Assembly: GCA_031552845.1 (NCBI GenBank)
Contig: JAVBMC010000014.1
Coordinates: forward strand, 43,019-107,018
Length of the DNA: 64,000 bases
From: JAVBMC01 sp031552845
GTDB lineage: Bacteria; Verrucomicrobiota; Kiritimatiellia; RFP12; DVOR01
Direction of reading: 5' to 3'
Program-made: the position numbers and the translations under genes
Notes under the pieces: generated by a model
Seen by the model: the letters and a program-made list of their open reading frames with translations, nothing else
The model's database searches: none
Told to the model about the DNA's origin: nothing
In this document: positions 16,885 to 25,892 of the stretch, one piece after another
How positions within the stretch are numbered: the stretch's first letter is position 1
Layout of the letters: every line of letters starts with the position of its first letter

Positions 16885-18975
16885 GTGAGCGTCTTGGACG
16901 ACTCGTGTACAATAGAGAATCTTCGTAATATCGGAATCGTGGCCCACATTGATGCGGGAAAGACCACGACGACCGAGCGTATTCTCTTTTATGCAGGGCG
17001 CACGCACCGTCTCGGAAACGTGGACGAGGGCAACACTGTCACCGATTGGATGATTCAAGAGCGCGAGCGCGGCATTACGATTACGTCTGCGGCGATTACG
17101 TGCTCATGGCGGGATGTTCAGATTAATTTGATTGACACCCCCGGCCATGTAGATTTTACAATCGAGGTGGAACGCTCGTTGCGCGTATTAGATGGCGCAG
17201 TGGGCGTTTTTTGTGCCGTTGGCGGGGTTCAACCCCAGTCAGAGACGGTTTGGCGTCAGGCGGACCGCTACAATGTGTCGCGGATCGCGTTCGTGAATAA
17301 GATGGATCGCATGGGTGCGGACTTCGCGAACGTGGTGGCCGAGATGCGCAAGAAGCTGAATGCGAACGCGGTGCCGGTTGAGCTGCCGATTGGCAAGGAA
17401 GAGGGTTTTGCTGGCGTTATTGATTTGATTGCCCAGCAGGCGTATTTGTTTACCGGCGCAGATTCCGAAGGGCGCAGTTTTGAGACAGCGGCGATTCCGG
17501 CAGAGATGCAGGAAGCGGCAACAGCAGCACGCATGGAGCTGTTGGAGAAGATTGCCGAGGCCGACGAGCAGTTTTTAGAGTTGTATTTAGAGAACCCGGA
17601 GCAGCCGGTTGATGTGATCAAGGCGGCTATCCGCCGCGCAGTGATTGCGGTGAAGCTGGTGCCGGTGCTGTGCGGGACGTCGTTGCGCAACAAGGGCGTG
17701 CAGATGCTGCTGGATGCGGTGGTGGATTATCTGCCGACTCCGCTTGACCGCCAGGGTATTGTTGCGACAGATTTGAAGAGCGGGGTGCCGGTTGCGATTG
17801 AGCAGACTTCCGAGGCGCCTTTGGCTGGTTTGATTTTTAAGATTGCAACCGATCCTTATGTGGGCCGGTTGTTCTTCGTCCGGATGTATGCGGGTACTTT
17901 GAAGAAGGGGCAGAACGTTTACAATGCCCGGCTGAAGAAGCGCGAGCGCGTGATGAAGATCGTCCGGCTGCATGCGGACGAGCAGACTGAAGTTGAGACG
18001 TTGTGCGCAGGCGACATTGGCGCGTTGGTCGGCTTGAAGGAAGCGACGACGGGCGATACCCTTTGCGCAGAGAATCACCCGCGCGCGCTGGAGCGCATCA
18101 CATTGCCGGAGCCGGTGATGTTCATGGCGATCGAGCCGAAGAGCAGCGCGCAGAAGGATAAGCTGGTTGAGTCGCTGGGTTTGCTGGCGGCGGAAGACCC
18201 GACCTGTCAGGTCCGCACCGATGCGGAGACAGGGCAGATGATTTTGAGCGGAATGGGCGAGTTGCACCTGGAGATCTTGGTGGACCGCCTCCGCAGAGAG
18301 TTTAAGGTAGATGCCAACACCGGCAAGCCGATGGTTTCGTATTACGAGACTGTCTCGGCTGAAGGTTCGGCGGTCTACACGTTTGACCGTGAGTTCGGCG
18401 GCAAGCGGCATTACGCGCAGTTAACCGTGTGCGTGAAGCCGATGAAGCGGGGCAGCGGTCACAAGGTTGAAGTTGCTGCGGCGGCGCGCAAGCGGTTGCC
18501 GCAGACGAATTTCGAGACCTGCATTGAGCAGGGGTTGGTAGATGGCATCATGACAGGCGTGCTGGCGCGTTATCCGATGACGGATGTGCTGGTGCAGGTT
18601 ACGGATGCGTCTATCGCGGAAGAGGAAGCGGCAACAGACGTGGCTTTTCGGAGCGCGGCCGTTATGGGATTCCGCGAGGCGGCTTTGGCTGCTTCGCCGG
18701 AGTTGCTGGAGCCGATCATGTCTCTCGACATTATGACGCCGCCGGAATACGTCGGCGAAATTATGGGAGACATTAACGGCCGCCGGGGTCATGTGCGTGA
18801 TATGGATATGCGTGGCGACATGCAGACCGTTCGTGCACAGGTGCCGCTCGCGGAGCTTTTCGGGTACTCAACCGCGATCCGGTCGCTTTCACGCGGCCGC
18901 GCCAGCTACACGATGGAGCCGGGCGAATTCGCGACTGTACCCAAGTCGGTTAGAGAACAACTACTGAACAGGTAA
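16885..18975 (+). CDS. fusA: Elongation factor G
   Basis: 696-residue translational GTPase that drives translocation. G1 AHIDAGKTTTTERI, G2 ERGITITSAAIT, G3 DTPGHVDF and G4 NKMDRMGADF are intact, followed by domain II and the domain IV/V region (GFREAALAASPELLEPIM, PPEYVGEIMGDINGRRG). GTG start at 16885, with AAGGG overlapping it upstream. It sits between rpsG and rpsJ. tuf, which usually follows fusA, is absent here. Confidence 0.96.
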   Translation: MSVLDDSCTIENLRNIGIVAHIDAGKTTTTERILFYAGRTHRLGNVDEGNTVTDWMIQERERGITITSAAITCSWRDVQINLIDTPGHVDFTIEVERSLRVLDGAVGVFCAVGGVQPQSETVWRQADRYNVSRIAFVNKMDRMGADFANVVAEMRKKLNANAVPVELPIGKEEGFAGVIDLIAQQAYLFTGADSEGRSFETAAIPAEMQEAATAARMELLEKIAEADEQFLELYLENPEQPVDVIKAAIRRAVIAVKLVPVLCGTSLRNKGVQMLLDAVVDYLPTPLDRQGIVATDLKSGVPVAIEQTSEAPLAGLIFKIATDPYVGRLFFVRMYAGTLKKGQNVYNARLKKRERVMKIVRLHADEQTEVETLCAGDIGALVGLKEATTGDTLCAENHPRALERITLPEPVMFMAIEPKSSAQKDKLVESLGLLAAEDPTCQVRTDAETGQMILSGMGELHLEILVDRLRREFKVDANTGKPMVSYYETVSAEGSAVYTFDREFGGKRHYAQLTVCVKPMKRGSGHKVEVAAAARKRLPQTNFETCIEQGLVDGIMTGVLARYPMTDVLVQVTDASIAEEEAATDVAFRSAAVMGFREAALAASPELLEPIMSLDIMTPPEYVGEIMGDINGRRGHVRDMDMRGDMQTVRAQVPLAELFGYSTAIRSLSRGRASYTMEPGEFATVPKSVREQLLNR

Positions 18976-18983
18976 AAAAGAGA

Positions 18984-19292
18984 ATGCAAAGTCAACGCAT
19001 ACGCATTCGTTTGCAAGCGTACGATCACAGAGTGCTCGATGGCGCCGTAGGCGATATTATCGATACGGCCCGCGGGACGGGTGCGCGTATTGTCGGACCG
19101 ATCCCGCTACCCACGCGGATTGAACGGTTCACCGTCAATCGCAGCCCGCACGTGGACAAGAAGTCCATGGATCAGTTCGAAATGCGCACGCACAAACGGT
19201 TGCTGGATATTGTCAGCCCGACTGCTAAGACGGTCGATGAGCTCAAGAAGCTGAATCTGCCCGCCGGTGTGGACATTACCATTCGTATCTAA
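18984..19292 (+). CDS. rpsJ: Ribosomal protein S10
   Basis: 102 residues, 30S head protein and NusE partner in antitermination. Begins QRIRIRLQAYDHRVLD and has GPIPLPTRIERFTVNRSPHVDKKS and HKRLLDIVSPT. It follows fusA by 8 bp, so the str and S10 clusters are joined without tuf. Confidence 0.98.
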   Translation: MQSQRIRIRLQAYDHRVLDGAVGDIIDTARGTGARIVGPIPLPTRIERFTVNRSPHVDKKSMDQFEMRTHKRLLDIVSPTAKTVDELKKLNLPAGVDITIRI

Positions 19293-19310
19293 AAGGAAAG
19301 GTGACGAACC

Positions 19311-19946
19311 ATGGAAGGCTTAATTGGCAAGAAAATCGGCATGACCCAGGTTTGGGACGCAAAGGGACGCCAAGTCACGGTGACCCTGATTGAGGCAGGT
19401 CCCTGCCCCGTCGTGCAAGTGAAAACCCAGGCAACTGACGGCTATGAAGCTGTTCAGCTCGGTTATGTGGAGCAGAAGCCCCAGCGTTTGAGCAAGGCGG
19501 CAGCGACACGTTTCGAGAAGGCCGGGGTTAAGGCTCAGAAGGTGCTGCGCGAGTTTGCGCCGGATGCCGGCGAGAGCTTCAAGGCGGGTGATTCTGTTGG
19601 CGTTGGGATCTTTGAAGGCGTGCAATACGTCGACGTGTCCGGCACAACGAAAGGCCGCGGCTTCGCGGGTGTTGTGCGCCGGTACCGGTTCGCCGGCGGC
19701 CCGATGACCCACGGTGGCCACTCCAAGCGCCGTCCCGGTGCTATGGCTGCACGCGATCTGCCCGGTTGGATCCAGAAGGGCAAAAAGATGCCCGGACATA
19801 TGGGTAATGTGGAGCGCACATCCCGCAATCTTGCGGTCGTGCAGCTGCGCAGTGAAGATAACCTCATTCTCGTCGAAGGTTCCATTCCCGGACCCAACGG
19901 CGCGACGGTGATCGTGAGAAAAGCTCTCAAGAAGGCTAAAGCGTAA
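19311..19946 (+). CDS. rplC: Ribosomal protein L3
   Basis: 211 residues. Starts GLIGKKIGMTQVWDAKG and contains the central loop GGPMTHGGHSKRRPGA that reaches the peptidyl transferase centre, and KMPGHMGNVERT. Overlaps rplD by 1 bp. Confidence 0.97.
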   Translation: MEGLIGKKIGMTQVWDAKGRQVTVTLIEAGPCPVVQVKTQATDGYEAVQLGYVEQKPQRLSKAAATRFEKAGVKAQKVLREFAPDAGESFKAGDSVGVGIFEGVQYVDVSGTTKGRGFAGVVRRYRFAGGPMTHGGHSKRRPGAMAARDLPGWIQKGKKMPGHMGNVERTSRNLAVVQLRSEDNLILVEGSIPGPNGATVIVRKALKKAKA

Positions 19947-20593
19947 TGAGCACGATAAAAGTTTATAATTCAGCCGGTGCGGCTGCCGGGGACGTGACCG
20001 TCGCCGACAACCTGCTGGTTCTCGACCGCGGCGAGCAAGCTGTCAAAGACGCCGTCACGGCAGTCATGAACGGTCTGCGCGCCGGTACGGCGTCAACCCT
20101 GACCAAGGGCGAAGTTGCCGGTTCCGGCAAGAAGCCTTGGAAGCAGAAGGGCACCGGCCGTGCACGCGTCGGCACCAAGCGTAATCCCGTTTGGCGCGGC
20201 GGCGGCGTGGCATTCGGCCCGAAGCCCCGCAGCTACAGCCTCAAGGTCAACCGCAAGGTGGCTCAGCTCGCATTCGCGCGCGCCCTCAGCGAGAAGCTGA
20301 ACAACGGCTCGACGCTGGTGATTGAGAAGTTCGAGTTCCCGGCACCGAAGACCAAGCAGATGGCTGAGACGCTGAAGAAGTTGAACATCGAACGCACCTG
20401 CCTGATCGTGTTGGGCGACGAAGAGATCGACGAGAACGTGTTTCTCTCCGCGACGAACCTCCAGCAGGTCGACGTGTGCTTCGCTTCGGAAGTCGACACC
20501 TATCTGCTGCTGCGTTACCGTAATATGCTGGCGACCCGTCAGGGTTTTGATGCGCTGGTCGCACGCCTGCCGAAGAAGGAGGTGGCGGAATGA
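19946..20593 (+). CDS. rplD: Ribosomal protein L4
   Basis: 215 residues, lines the exit tunnel. Conserved GSGKKPWKQKGTGRARVG and WRGGGVAFGPKPRSYSLK mark the tunnel extension; C-terminal YRNMLATRQGFDAL. Overlaps both neighbours (rplC and rplW), consistent with coupled translation. Confidence 0.97.
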   Translation: MSTIKVYNSAGAAAGDVTVADNLLVLDRGEQAVKDAVTAVMNGLRAGTASTLTKGEVAGSGKKPWKQKGTGRARVGTKRNPVWRGGGVAFGPKPRSYSLKVNRKVAQLAFARALSEKLNNGSTLVIEKFEFPAPKTKQMAETLKKLNIERTCLIVLGDEEIDENVFLSATNLQQVDVCFASEVDTYLLLRYRNMLATRQGFDALVARLPKKEVAE

Positions 20594-20868
20594 ACCAGAT
20601 GGACGTAATCAAGCGCGTCATGGTGACTGAGAAGGCGGCCCACTTGGGTGCGTTGAATCAGTATATGCTCGAGGTTGCTCCTAAGGCGACCAAGCCTGAA
20701 ATCAAGACGGCTGTGGAAGCGCAGTTCGGCGTCCATGTTCTCGCGGTTCGCACGCAGAACTACGACGGCAAGCCGAAGATGACGCGTTCACGCCGCCGGA
20801 CGAAGCTGTCGGACTGGAAGCGCGCAATCGTGACGCTGAAGGCCGGCGAGCGTATTGAAGCCGTTTAA
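20590..20868 (+). CDS. rplW: Ribosomal protein L23
   Basis: 92 residues, sits at the tunnel exit and docks SRP and trigger factor. VIKRVMVTEKAAHLG and the TRSRRRTKLSDWKRAIVTL region fit the family. Starts four bases before the rplD stop. Confidence 0.95.
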   Translation: MNQMDVIKRVMVTEKAAHLGALNQYMLEVAPKATKPEIKTAVEAQFGVHVLAVRTQNYDGKPKMTRSRRRTKLSDWKRAIVTLKAGERIEAV

Positions 20869-20890
20869 CCGCCGGTAAGGAATTTAAGAA

Positions 20891-21721
20891 ATGGCACTGA
20901 AAACATTCAAACCTAGAAGCAGCGGCGGTCTTCGCGGCCGTGTCGCGCAGACGCGCGGACACTTGGCTAAGAAGACAGAGACCGTCCGCGGCTTGACTTC
21001 AGCAAAGAAGAATACTGCCGGGCGTAACAACCAAGGCTGTATCACCGTGCGTCATCGCGGCGGCGGCGTGAAGCGCCGTTACCGTTTGGTGGACTTCCAT
21101 CGGAACAAGATCGGAATCCCCGCACGCGTGGCTTCGATTCAATATGATCCCGGCCGTACAGCGAGCATCGCTCTGCTGAACTACGCGGACGGCGAAAAGC
21201 GTTACATCTTGGCGCCTGAGACTCTCGCAGTCGGCGCGCTGGTCATGTCGGGTCCCGATGCGGAACCGAGCGTGGGTAATGCGTTGCCGCTCGAGAAGAT
21301 TCCGCTGGGACTCTTCGTTCACAACATCGAACTGGTGCCCGGACGCGGCGGTAAGCTGGCGCGTTCTTCCGGCAACTCCTGCCAGTTGATGGCGCGCGAC
21401 AGCGGTATGGCGACCTTGCGTCTGCCTTCCGGTGAAGTGCGTATGGTCTCCGTAAAGTGCATGGCCACAGTCGGCCAGGTGAGCAATGCGGAGCGGACCG
21501 GCGTGAAGCTTGGCAAGGCCGGACGTAAACGCTGGTTGGGCATCCGCCCGACGGTGCGTGGTGTGGCGATGAACCCGGTGGACCATCCGATGGGCGGCGG
21601 TGAAGGCCGTACGTCCGGCGGCAGTCACCCGCGTTCGCCGTGGGGCAAGCTGGCGAAGGCCGGCAAAACCCGCAACCCGCGCAAAACCAGCAGCAAGTTC
21701 ATTGTCAAGCGGAGGAAATAA
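20891..21721 (+). CDS. rplB: Ribosomal protein L2
   Basis: 276 residues, binds 23S rRNA near the peptidyl transferase centre. Contains NNQGCITVRHRGGGVKRRYR, VHNIELVPGRGGKLARSSG and the active-site histidine region GVAMNPVDHPMGGGEGRTSG, with a basic C-terminus. Confidence 0.98.
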   Translation: MALKTFKPRSSGGLRGRVAQTRGHLAKKTETVRGLTSAKKNTAGRNNQGCITVRHRGGGVKRRYRLVDFHRNKIGIPARVASIQYDPGRTASIALLNYADGEKRYILAPETLAVGALVMSGPDAEPSVGNALPLEKIPLGLFVHNIELVPGRGGKLARSSGNSCQLMARDSGMATLRLPSGEVRMVSVKCMATVGQVSNAERTGVKLGKAGRKRWLGIRPTVRGVAMNPVDHPMGGGEGRTSGGSHPRSPWGKLAKAGKTRNPRKTSSKFIVKRRK

Positions 21722-21724
21722 CAG

Positions 21725-22006
21725 ATGGCACGTTCAATTAAGAAGGGCCCTTACGTTGAGGATTCTCTGCTTCGCAAGGTAGAGAAGATGAACCAAAGCG
21801 GCCGTAAAACACCGATCAAAACCTGGTCGCGTCGGTCAATGATTCTGCCGGATTTCGTCGGCCACACGCTGGCGATTCACAACGGCAAGCAGCATATGCC
21901 GATTTTTATTACTGAAAACATGGTCGGACACCGCCTCGGGGAATTTGCTCCGACACGCATGTTCAAATCGCATGGCGCGACGGCCGATAAAGGCCCTGCC
22001 AAGTAA
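21725..22006 (+). CDS. rpsS: Ribosomal protein S19
   Basis: 93 residues. MARSIKKGPYVEDSLLRKV start, WSRRSMILPDFVGHTLAIHNGK and VGHRLGEFAPTR are diagnostic. Three bases after rplB. Confidence 0.98.
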   Translation: MARSIKKGPYVEDSLLRKVEKMNQSGRKTPIKTWSRRSMILPDFVGHTLAIHNGKQHMPIFITENMVGHRLGEFAPTRMFKSHGATADKGPAK

Positions 22007-22019
22007 CCGGAGTTAAACC

Positions 22020-22361
22020 ATGGAAGTAACGGCAATTACACGCAACGCCCGCATCTCCGCCCGCAAAGCGCGGCCTATGGCACGTCAAGTGCAAGGCCTG
22101 CCTGCAGCGGAAGCGCTCAACGTTGTCAGTTTTCATAAGAGCAAAGCGGCGCAGCTGCTCGGAGCCACGCTCCGTTCGGCGCTCGCGAATGCCAGCAAGA
22201 ATGCAAACCTCGATCCGGACACGCTGACGGTTAAGCTCGCCGTGTTTGATGAAGGCGCGCGTTTGCGCCGGTTCTGGCCCCGTGCCCGCGGCAGCGCGAG
22301 CCCGATCCAGAAGAAACTCAGCCACGTCAAAATCGTCCTGACCGACGGCAAAGGAGAATAA
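22020..22361 (+). CDS. rplV: Ribosomal protein L22
   Basis: 113 residues, lines the exit tunnel. RISARKARPMARQVQGLP at the N-terminus and the beta-hairpin RRFWPRARGSASPIQKKLSH that contacts the tunnel are present. Confidence 0.96.
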   Translation: MEVTAITRNARISARKARPMARQVQGLPAAEALNVVSFHKSKAAQLLGATLRSALANASKNANLDPDTLTVKLAVFDEGARLRRFWPRARGSASPIQKKLSHVKIVLTDGKGE

Positions 22362-22363
22362 CT

Positions 22364-23047
22364 TTGGGACAGAAAGTAAATCCGGTAGGGTTCCGCGTCG
22401 CGCTGAACAAGCAGTGGGGTTCGCAATGGTTTGCGAACAAACAGCAGTTCGGCCTTCTGCTCGCGGAAGACGGCATGATCCGCGAGACGATCAAAAAGCG
22501 TCTCGAGGGTGCGGCAATCTCCAAGATTGTGATTGAACGGTACGCCAACCGCGTGCGTGCGAACATCTTCACGGCTCGTCCGGGAGTGGTCGTAGGCAAG
22601 AAGGGCGGCGAAATCGATAAACTCCGCGTCGAGCTCTCGAAGAAGACCGGCAAGGAGATGTATCTTGAAATCAATGAAGTGCGCGATCCGGATGCCAACG
22701 CCCAGTTGGTGGCCGAGGGCATTGCCCAGCAGATCGAGCGCCGCGTTGCGTTGAAGCGTGCCATGAAGCGTGCCGAGAAGGTTGCGATGGACATGGGCGT
22801 TGACGGAATCAAGATCCATGCGGCGGGCCGTATCAATGGCGCGGAAATCGCGCGTATTGAATGGACGAAGCAGGGCAAGGTTCCGCTACACACGCTGCGT
22901 GCGAACATTGACTATGGTTTTGCAGAAGCTAACACGACCGCCGGCAAGATCGGCGTGAAGGTGTGGATCTGCAAGCGTGATGATTTCCAGGCCCGCCCGC
23001 AAGGCGGCCGCGGTGGAAGGAGGAACTACGATGCCCCTCATGCCTAA
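22364..23047 (+). CDS. rpsC: Ribosomal protein S3
   Basis: 227 residues, 30S mRNA-entry protein with a KH domain (RPGVVVGKKGGEIDKLR). Uses a TTG start at 22364 directly after an AAAGGAG site; GQKVNPVGFRV is the standard N-terminus. The 3' end overlaps rplP by 17 bp. Confidence 0.97.
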   Translation: MGQKVNPVGFRVALNKQWGSQWFANKQQFGLLLAEDGMIRETIKKRLEGAAISKIVIERYANRVRANIFTARPGVVVGKKGGEIDKLRVELSKKTGKEMYLEINEVRDPDANAQLVAEGIAQQIERRVALKRAMKRAEKVAMDMGVDGIKIHAAGRINGAEIARIEWTKQGKVPLHTLRANIDYGFAEANTTAGKIGVKVWICKRDDFQARPQGGRGGRRNYDAPHA

Positions 23048-23438
23048 AAGAGTGAAGCACCGCAAGGTGTCCAAGGGAAACCGTGCGGGTTATGCAACTT
23101 CAGGCGCTTCGCTGGCTTACGGCGAAGTCGGTTTGAAGGCGATGACGCGTGGCTGGCTGACGAACACGCAGATTGAAGCCTGCCGTGTTGTGATCAACCG
23201 CCAGATGAAGCGCAAAGGCAAATTGTGGGTGCGCGTGTTCCCGGATAAGCCTGTGACTAAGAAGCCGATCGAAGTGCGTATGGGTAGCGGTAAGGGTAAT
23301 CCGGAGTTCTGGGTTGCCGTGATTCTGCCCGGCAAAATCTTATTCGAGATCGGCGGCGTGCCGGAGACGGTTGCGCGTGAATGTCTCCGTCTTGCAGATA
23401 CGAAGCTCGGCATCCGCACGCAGCTCGTCACACGTTAA
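23031..23438 (+). CDS. rplP: Ribosomal protein L16
   Basis: 135 residues, near the A site. The start at 23031 follows GGAAGGAGG; an ATG three codons later (MPKRVKHRK) is an alternative and would give the usual N-terminus. SGKGNPEFWVAVILPGKILFEIGG is conserved. Confidence 0.96.
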   Translation: MPLMPKRVKHRKVSKGNRAGYATSGASLAYGEVGLKAMTRGWLTNTQIEACRVVINRQMKRKGKLWVRVFPDKPVTKKPIEVRMGSGKGNPEFWVAVILPGKILFEIGGVPETVARECLRLADTKLGIRTQLVTR

Positions 23439-23447
23439 GGAGTTTGA

Positions 23448-23669
23448 ATGAAGTCGAAAGAGATTAGAGAGATGAGCGCGGATGAGCAAGCGGTGAAACT
23501 CCGCGAGCTGCGCGCCGAGCTGACGACGCTGCGCATTAAGCACCGTTCGTCCGACGGGATTGAATCGCCGGGGCGTTTGAATACGCTGCGCAAGGATATC
23601 GCCCGTCTGCTCACCATCGAAAACGAGCGTGCCGCGAAAGCTGCGGCTAGCGGTAAGGAAGCCAACTAA
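23448..23669 (+). CDS. rpmC: Ribosomal protein L29
   Basis: 73 residues. MKSKEIREMSADEQAVKLRELRAEL and the typical LRKDIARLLTIENER helix identify it. Overlaps rpsQ by 1 bp. Confidence 0.95.
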   Translation: MKSKEIREMSADEQAVKLRELRAELTTLRIKHRSSDGIESPGRLNTLRKDIARLLTIENERAAKAAASGKEAN

Positions 23670-23938
23670 TGACAGCTGAAGCTACTAAAGCCCGCGGCCA
23701 CCGCAAGGTCCGCAAAGGGACTGTGACCAGCAAGAGCGGTAACAAGTCCATCATCGTCCGCGCCGAAACGCGCGAGCGTCATCCGATCTACGGCAAGGTC
23801 GTGCGCCGCGTGAAGAAATTCCACGCGCATGACGAAGAGAACGTTGCCAAGGTCGGCGATAAGGTCGTCATTATGGAAACCCGTCCGTTGAGCGCCACGA
23901 AGCGCTGGCGTTTGGTCAGTGTTGTCGAGGAGAAGTAA
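23669..23938 (+). CDS. rpsQ: Ribosomal protein S17
   Basis: 89 residues, OB-fold 16S rRNA binder. RKGTVTSKSGNKSIIVR, HPIYGKVVRRVKKFHAHDE and ETRPLSATKRWRLV are diagnostic. Confidence 0.96.
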   Translation: MTAEATKARGHRKVRKGTVTSKSGNKSIIVRAETRERHPIYGKVVRRVKKFHAHDEENVAKVGDKVVIMETRPLSATKRWRLVSVVEEK

Positions 23939-23940
23939 TC

Positions 23941-24306
23941 ATGATTCAGGAAGAAACCATTCTGACGGTTGCGGATAACACCGGTGCGAAGATGGCGAAG
24001 TGTTTCCGTATCATCGGCCAGCGCAAGCGTTATGCTTATGTGGGCGATGTGATCCGCGTGTCCATTCAGGAAGCCTCGCCCGGTGGCGCGGTGAAGAAGG
24101 GGCAAGTGTGTTTGGCGATCGTTGTGCGCACCGGCCAACCCTTGCGCCGCGAAGACGGTTCCCGCGTACGTTTTGACCAGAACGCCTGCGTGCTGGTTGA
24201 TGCGAAGAAGAACCCGATGGGATCGCGTATTTTCGGACCTGTCGCGCGTGAATTGCGTGACATGGATTGTATGAAGATTGTGTCTCTCGCACCGGAAGTG
24301 GTGTGA
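23941..24306 (+). CDS. rplN: Ribosomal protein L14
   Basis: 121 residues, at the subunit interface. MIQEETILTVADNTGAK, GAVKKGQVCLAIVVRTGQPL and RIFGPVARELRD are conserved. About 100 bp of noncoding sequence separate it from rplX, the largest gap in the S10/spc part; no clear element is visible there. Confidence 0.97.
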   Translation: MIQEETILTVADNTGAKMAKCFRIIGQRKRYAYVGDVIRVSIQEASPGGAVKKGQVCLAIVVRTGQPLRREDGSRVRFDQNACVLVDAKKNPMGSRIFGPVARELRDMDCMKIVSLAPEVV

Positions 24307-24407
24307 GGTAAACGTAACGGCGCGCGATGCGTAAGCGCGGGTAGCTCTGCAAAATCGGAGCACCGGGCATGCGAACTGCGGGTTGTTTAAGCGAGTTACG
24401 GAGTAAA

Positions 24408-24725
24408 ATGAGTATAGCACGTATTAGAAAAGACGACACGGTTATCGTGATTGCCGGCGAAGACGCCGGCAAGACCGGTAAGGTGTTGCGCGTCATGCCC
24501 GCCAAGGGCCAGGCTATCGTTGAGGGCCTGAATAAGATTAAGAAGGCGATCCGCCGGTCGCAAGTCGCTCCTGAGGGCGGCTTTATTGACCGCGAGAGTC
24601 CGATTCCGTTGTCGAACCTGATGCCGTTTGATCCTGATAAGAAAAAGGGATCGCGTATTGGTCGCGTGGTTGAGGGTGGCAAAACTTTGCGGAAGTTCAA
24701 GACCTCCGGAAAGATTATGGCGTAA
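24408..24725 (+). CDS. rplX: Ribosomal protein L24
   Basis: 105 residues, assembly initiator of the 50S. IRKDDTVIVIAGEDAGKTGKV (KOW motif), EGLNKIKKAIR and GGFIDRESPIPLSNL are typical. The ATG at 24408 follows ACGGAG; a longer frame upstream lacks family sequence. Confidence 0.95.
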   Translation: MSIARIRKDDTVIVIAGEDAGKTGKVLRVMPAKGQAIVEGLNKIKKAIRRSQVAPEGGFIDRESPIPLSNLMPFDPDKKKGSRIGRVVEGGKTLRKFKTSGKIMA

Positions 24726-24736
24726 GGAGCTGAATC

Positions 24737-25270
24737 ATGGCTAGATTACAAGATAAGTATAAGAACGAGTCAGTTCCTGCGTTGAAAGAAAAGCTGGGCT
24801 TGAAGAACACCATGCTCGTGCCGCGCCTGCAAAAGGTTGTGGTGAACATGGGCTTTGGCATTGTCGAGAAGGACCAGCAGAAGCAGATCATCAAGGACCT
24901 CGAAGCGATTACCGGCCAGAAGGCGCTGTTGTGCAAAGCCCGCAAGAGCATTGCTAACTTTAAGCTGCGTGACGGTATGATCATCGGCGCCAAGGTGACT
25001 TTGCGCGGCGTGCGCATGTATGAGTTCTGCGACCGTTTGTTCAATGTCACATTCCCGCGCATCCGCGACTTCCGCGGCGTGCCGCAGCGTGGCTTTGACA
25101 AGCGCGGCAACTATACGCTGGGTTTGAAGGAGCACACCGTGTTTCCTGAAATCACGGCGCACAACGCCCCGGATGTCGGCATGGACATTTCGTTCGTAAC
25201 CACCGCAACAACCGATAAGGATGCGCGTGCCTTGTTAGAGGCTCTGGGCGTCCAGTTCGCCGGTAAATAA
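24737..25270 (+). CDS. rplE: Ribosomal protein L5
   Basis: 177 residues, binds 5S rRNA and contacts P-site tRNA. VPRLQKVVVNMGFG, GAKVTLRGVRMYEFCDRL and RIRDFRGVPQRGFDKRGNYT are conserved. Confidence 0.97.
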   Translation: MARLQDKYKNESVPALKEKLGLKNTMLVPRLQKVVVNMGFGIVEKDQQKQIIKDLEAITGQKALLCKARKSIANFKLRDGMIIGAKVTLRGVRMYEFCDRLFNVTFPRIRDFRGVPQRGFDKRGNYTLGLKEHTVFPEITAHNAPDVGMDISFVTTATTDKDARALLEALGVQFAGK

Positions 25271-25284
25271 GGAGTGCTGATTTT

Positions 25285-25470
25285 ATGGCTAAAACCTGTT
25301 TGATTGAAAAAGCAAAGCGCACTCCGAAGTTCAAGGTGCGCGGTTATACGCGTTGCTCCCGCTGCGGGCGCCCGCGTGCAGTTATCCGCAAGTTCCGTCT
25401 TTGCCGCTTGTGTTTCCGCGAGATGGCTGTCAGCGGGCAGATTCCCGGTGTTACGAAGGCCAGCTGGTAA
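25285..25470 (+). CDS. rpsZ: Ribosomal protein S14, zinc-binding type
   Basis: 61 residues, the short S14 form. Four cysteines in CSRCGRPRAV...LCRLCFREMA form the zinc knuckle, so this is the C+ paralogue and not the long C- form. Located between rplE and rpsH as usual. Confidence 0.96.
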   Translation: MAKTCLIEKAKRTPKFKVRGYTRCSRCGRPRAVIRKFRLCRLCFREMAVSGQIPGVTKASW

Positions 25471-25487
25471 AAGGAAGAAGGTAATTT

Positions 25488-25880
25488 ATGACAAGTGATC
25501 CGATTGCTGATTTTCTGCTGAGAATCCGTAACGCCATCAAGGCCGGCCATGCTTCCTTAGAGATGCCTGGTTCCCGCTTGAAAGGCGAAATTGCCCGCGT
25601 ACTCAAAGAAGAGGGGTACATTGCCGGGTACGATTTGACCGATGGCGCCAAGCGCCGCCTGTCGATTGAATTGAAGTACAGTGATACGGCTGAGCCTGCG
25701 ATCCGCGGCTTGCGCCGTGAGTCCAAGCCCGGACTGCGTAAGTTCTGCGGCTATGAAGACATTCCTGTGGTGCTGGGCGGTCTCGGAACTGCGGTTCTGA
25801 GCACTTCCGGCGGTGTGGTGAGCGGCAAGACCGCCCGCAGCCGCAAGCTCGGCGGCGAGTTGTTGTGTGTCATTTGGTAA
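25488..25880 (+). CDS. rpsH: Ribosomal protein S8
   Basis: 130 residues. MTSDPIADFLLRIRNAIKAGH at the N-terminus and STSGGVVSGKTARSRKLGGELLC at the C-terminus (the rRNA-binding and autoregulatory surface in other bacteria). Confidence 0.97.
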   Translation: MTSDPIADFLLRIRNAIKAGHASLEMPGSRLKGEIARVLKEEGYIAGYDLTDGAKRRLSIELKYSDTAEPAIRGLRRESKPGLRKFCGYEDIPVVLGGLGTAVLSTSGGVVSGKTARSRKLGGELLCVIW

Positions 25881-25892
25881 GGGGATTTTCTT

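Noticed and set aside
24307..24407. GC-rich gap between rplN and rplX considered for a tRNA or small RNA
   Set aside because: Short complementary stretches exist but no cloverleaf, T-loop sequence or promoter-terminator pair could be made out.
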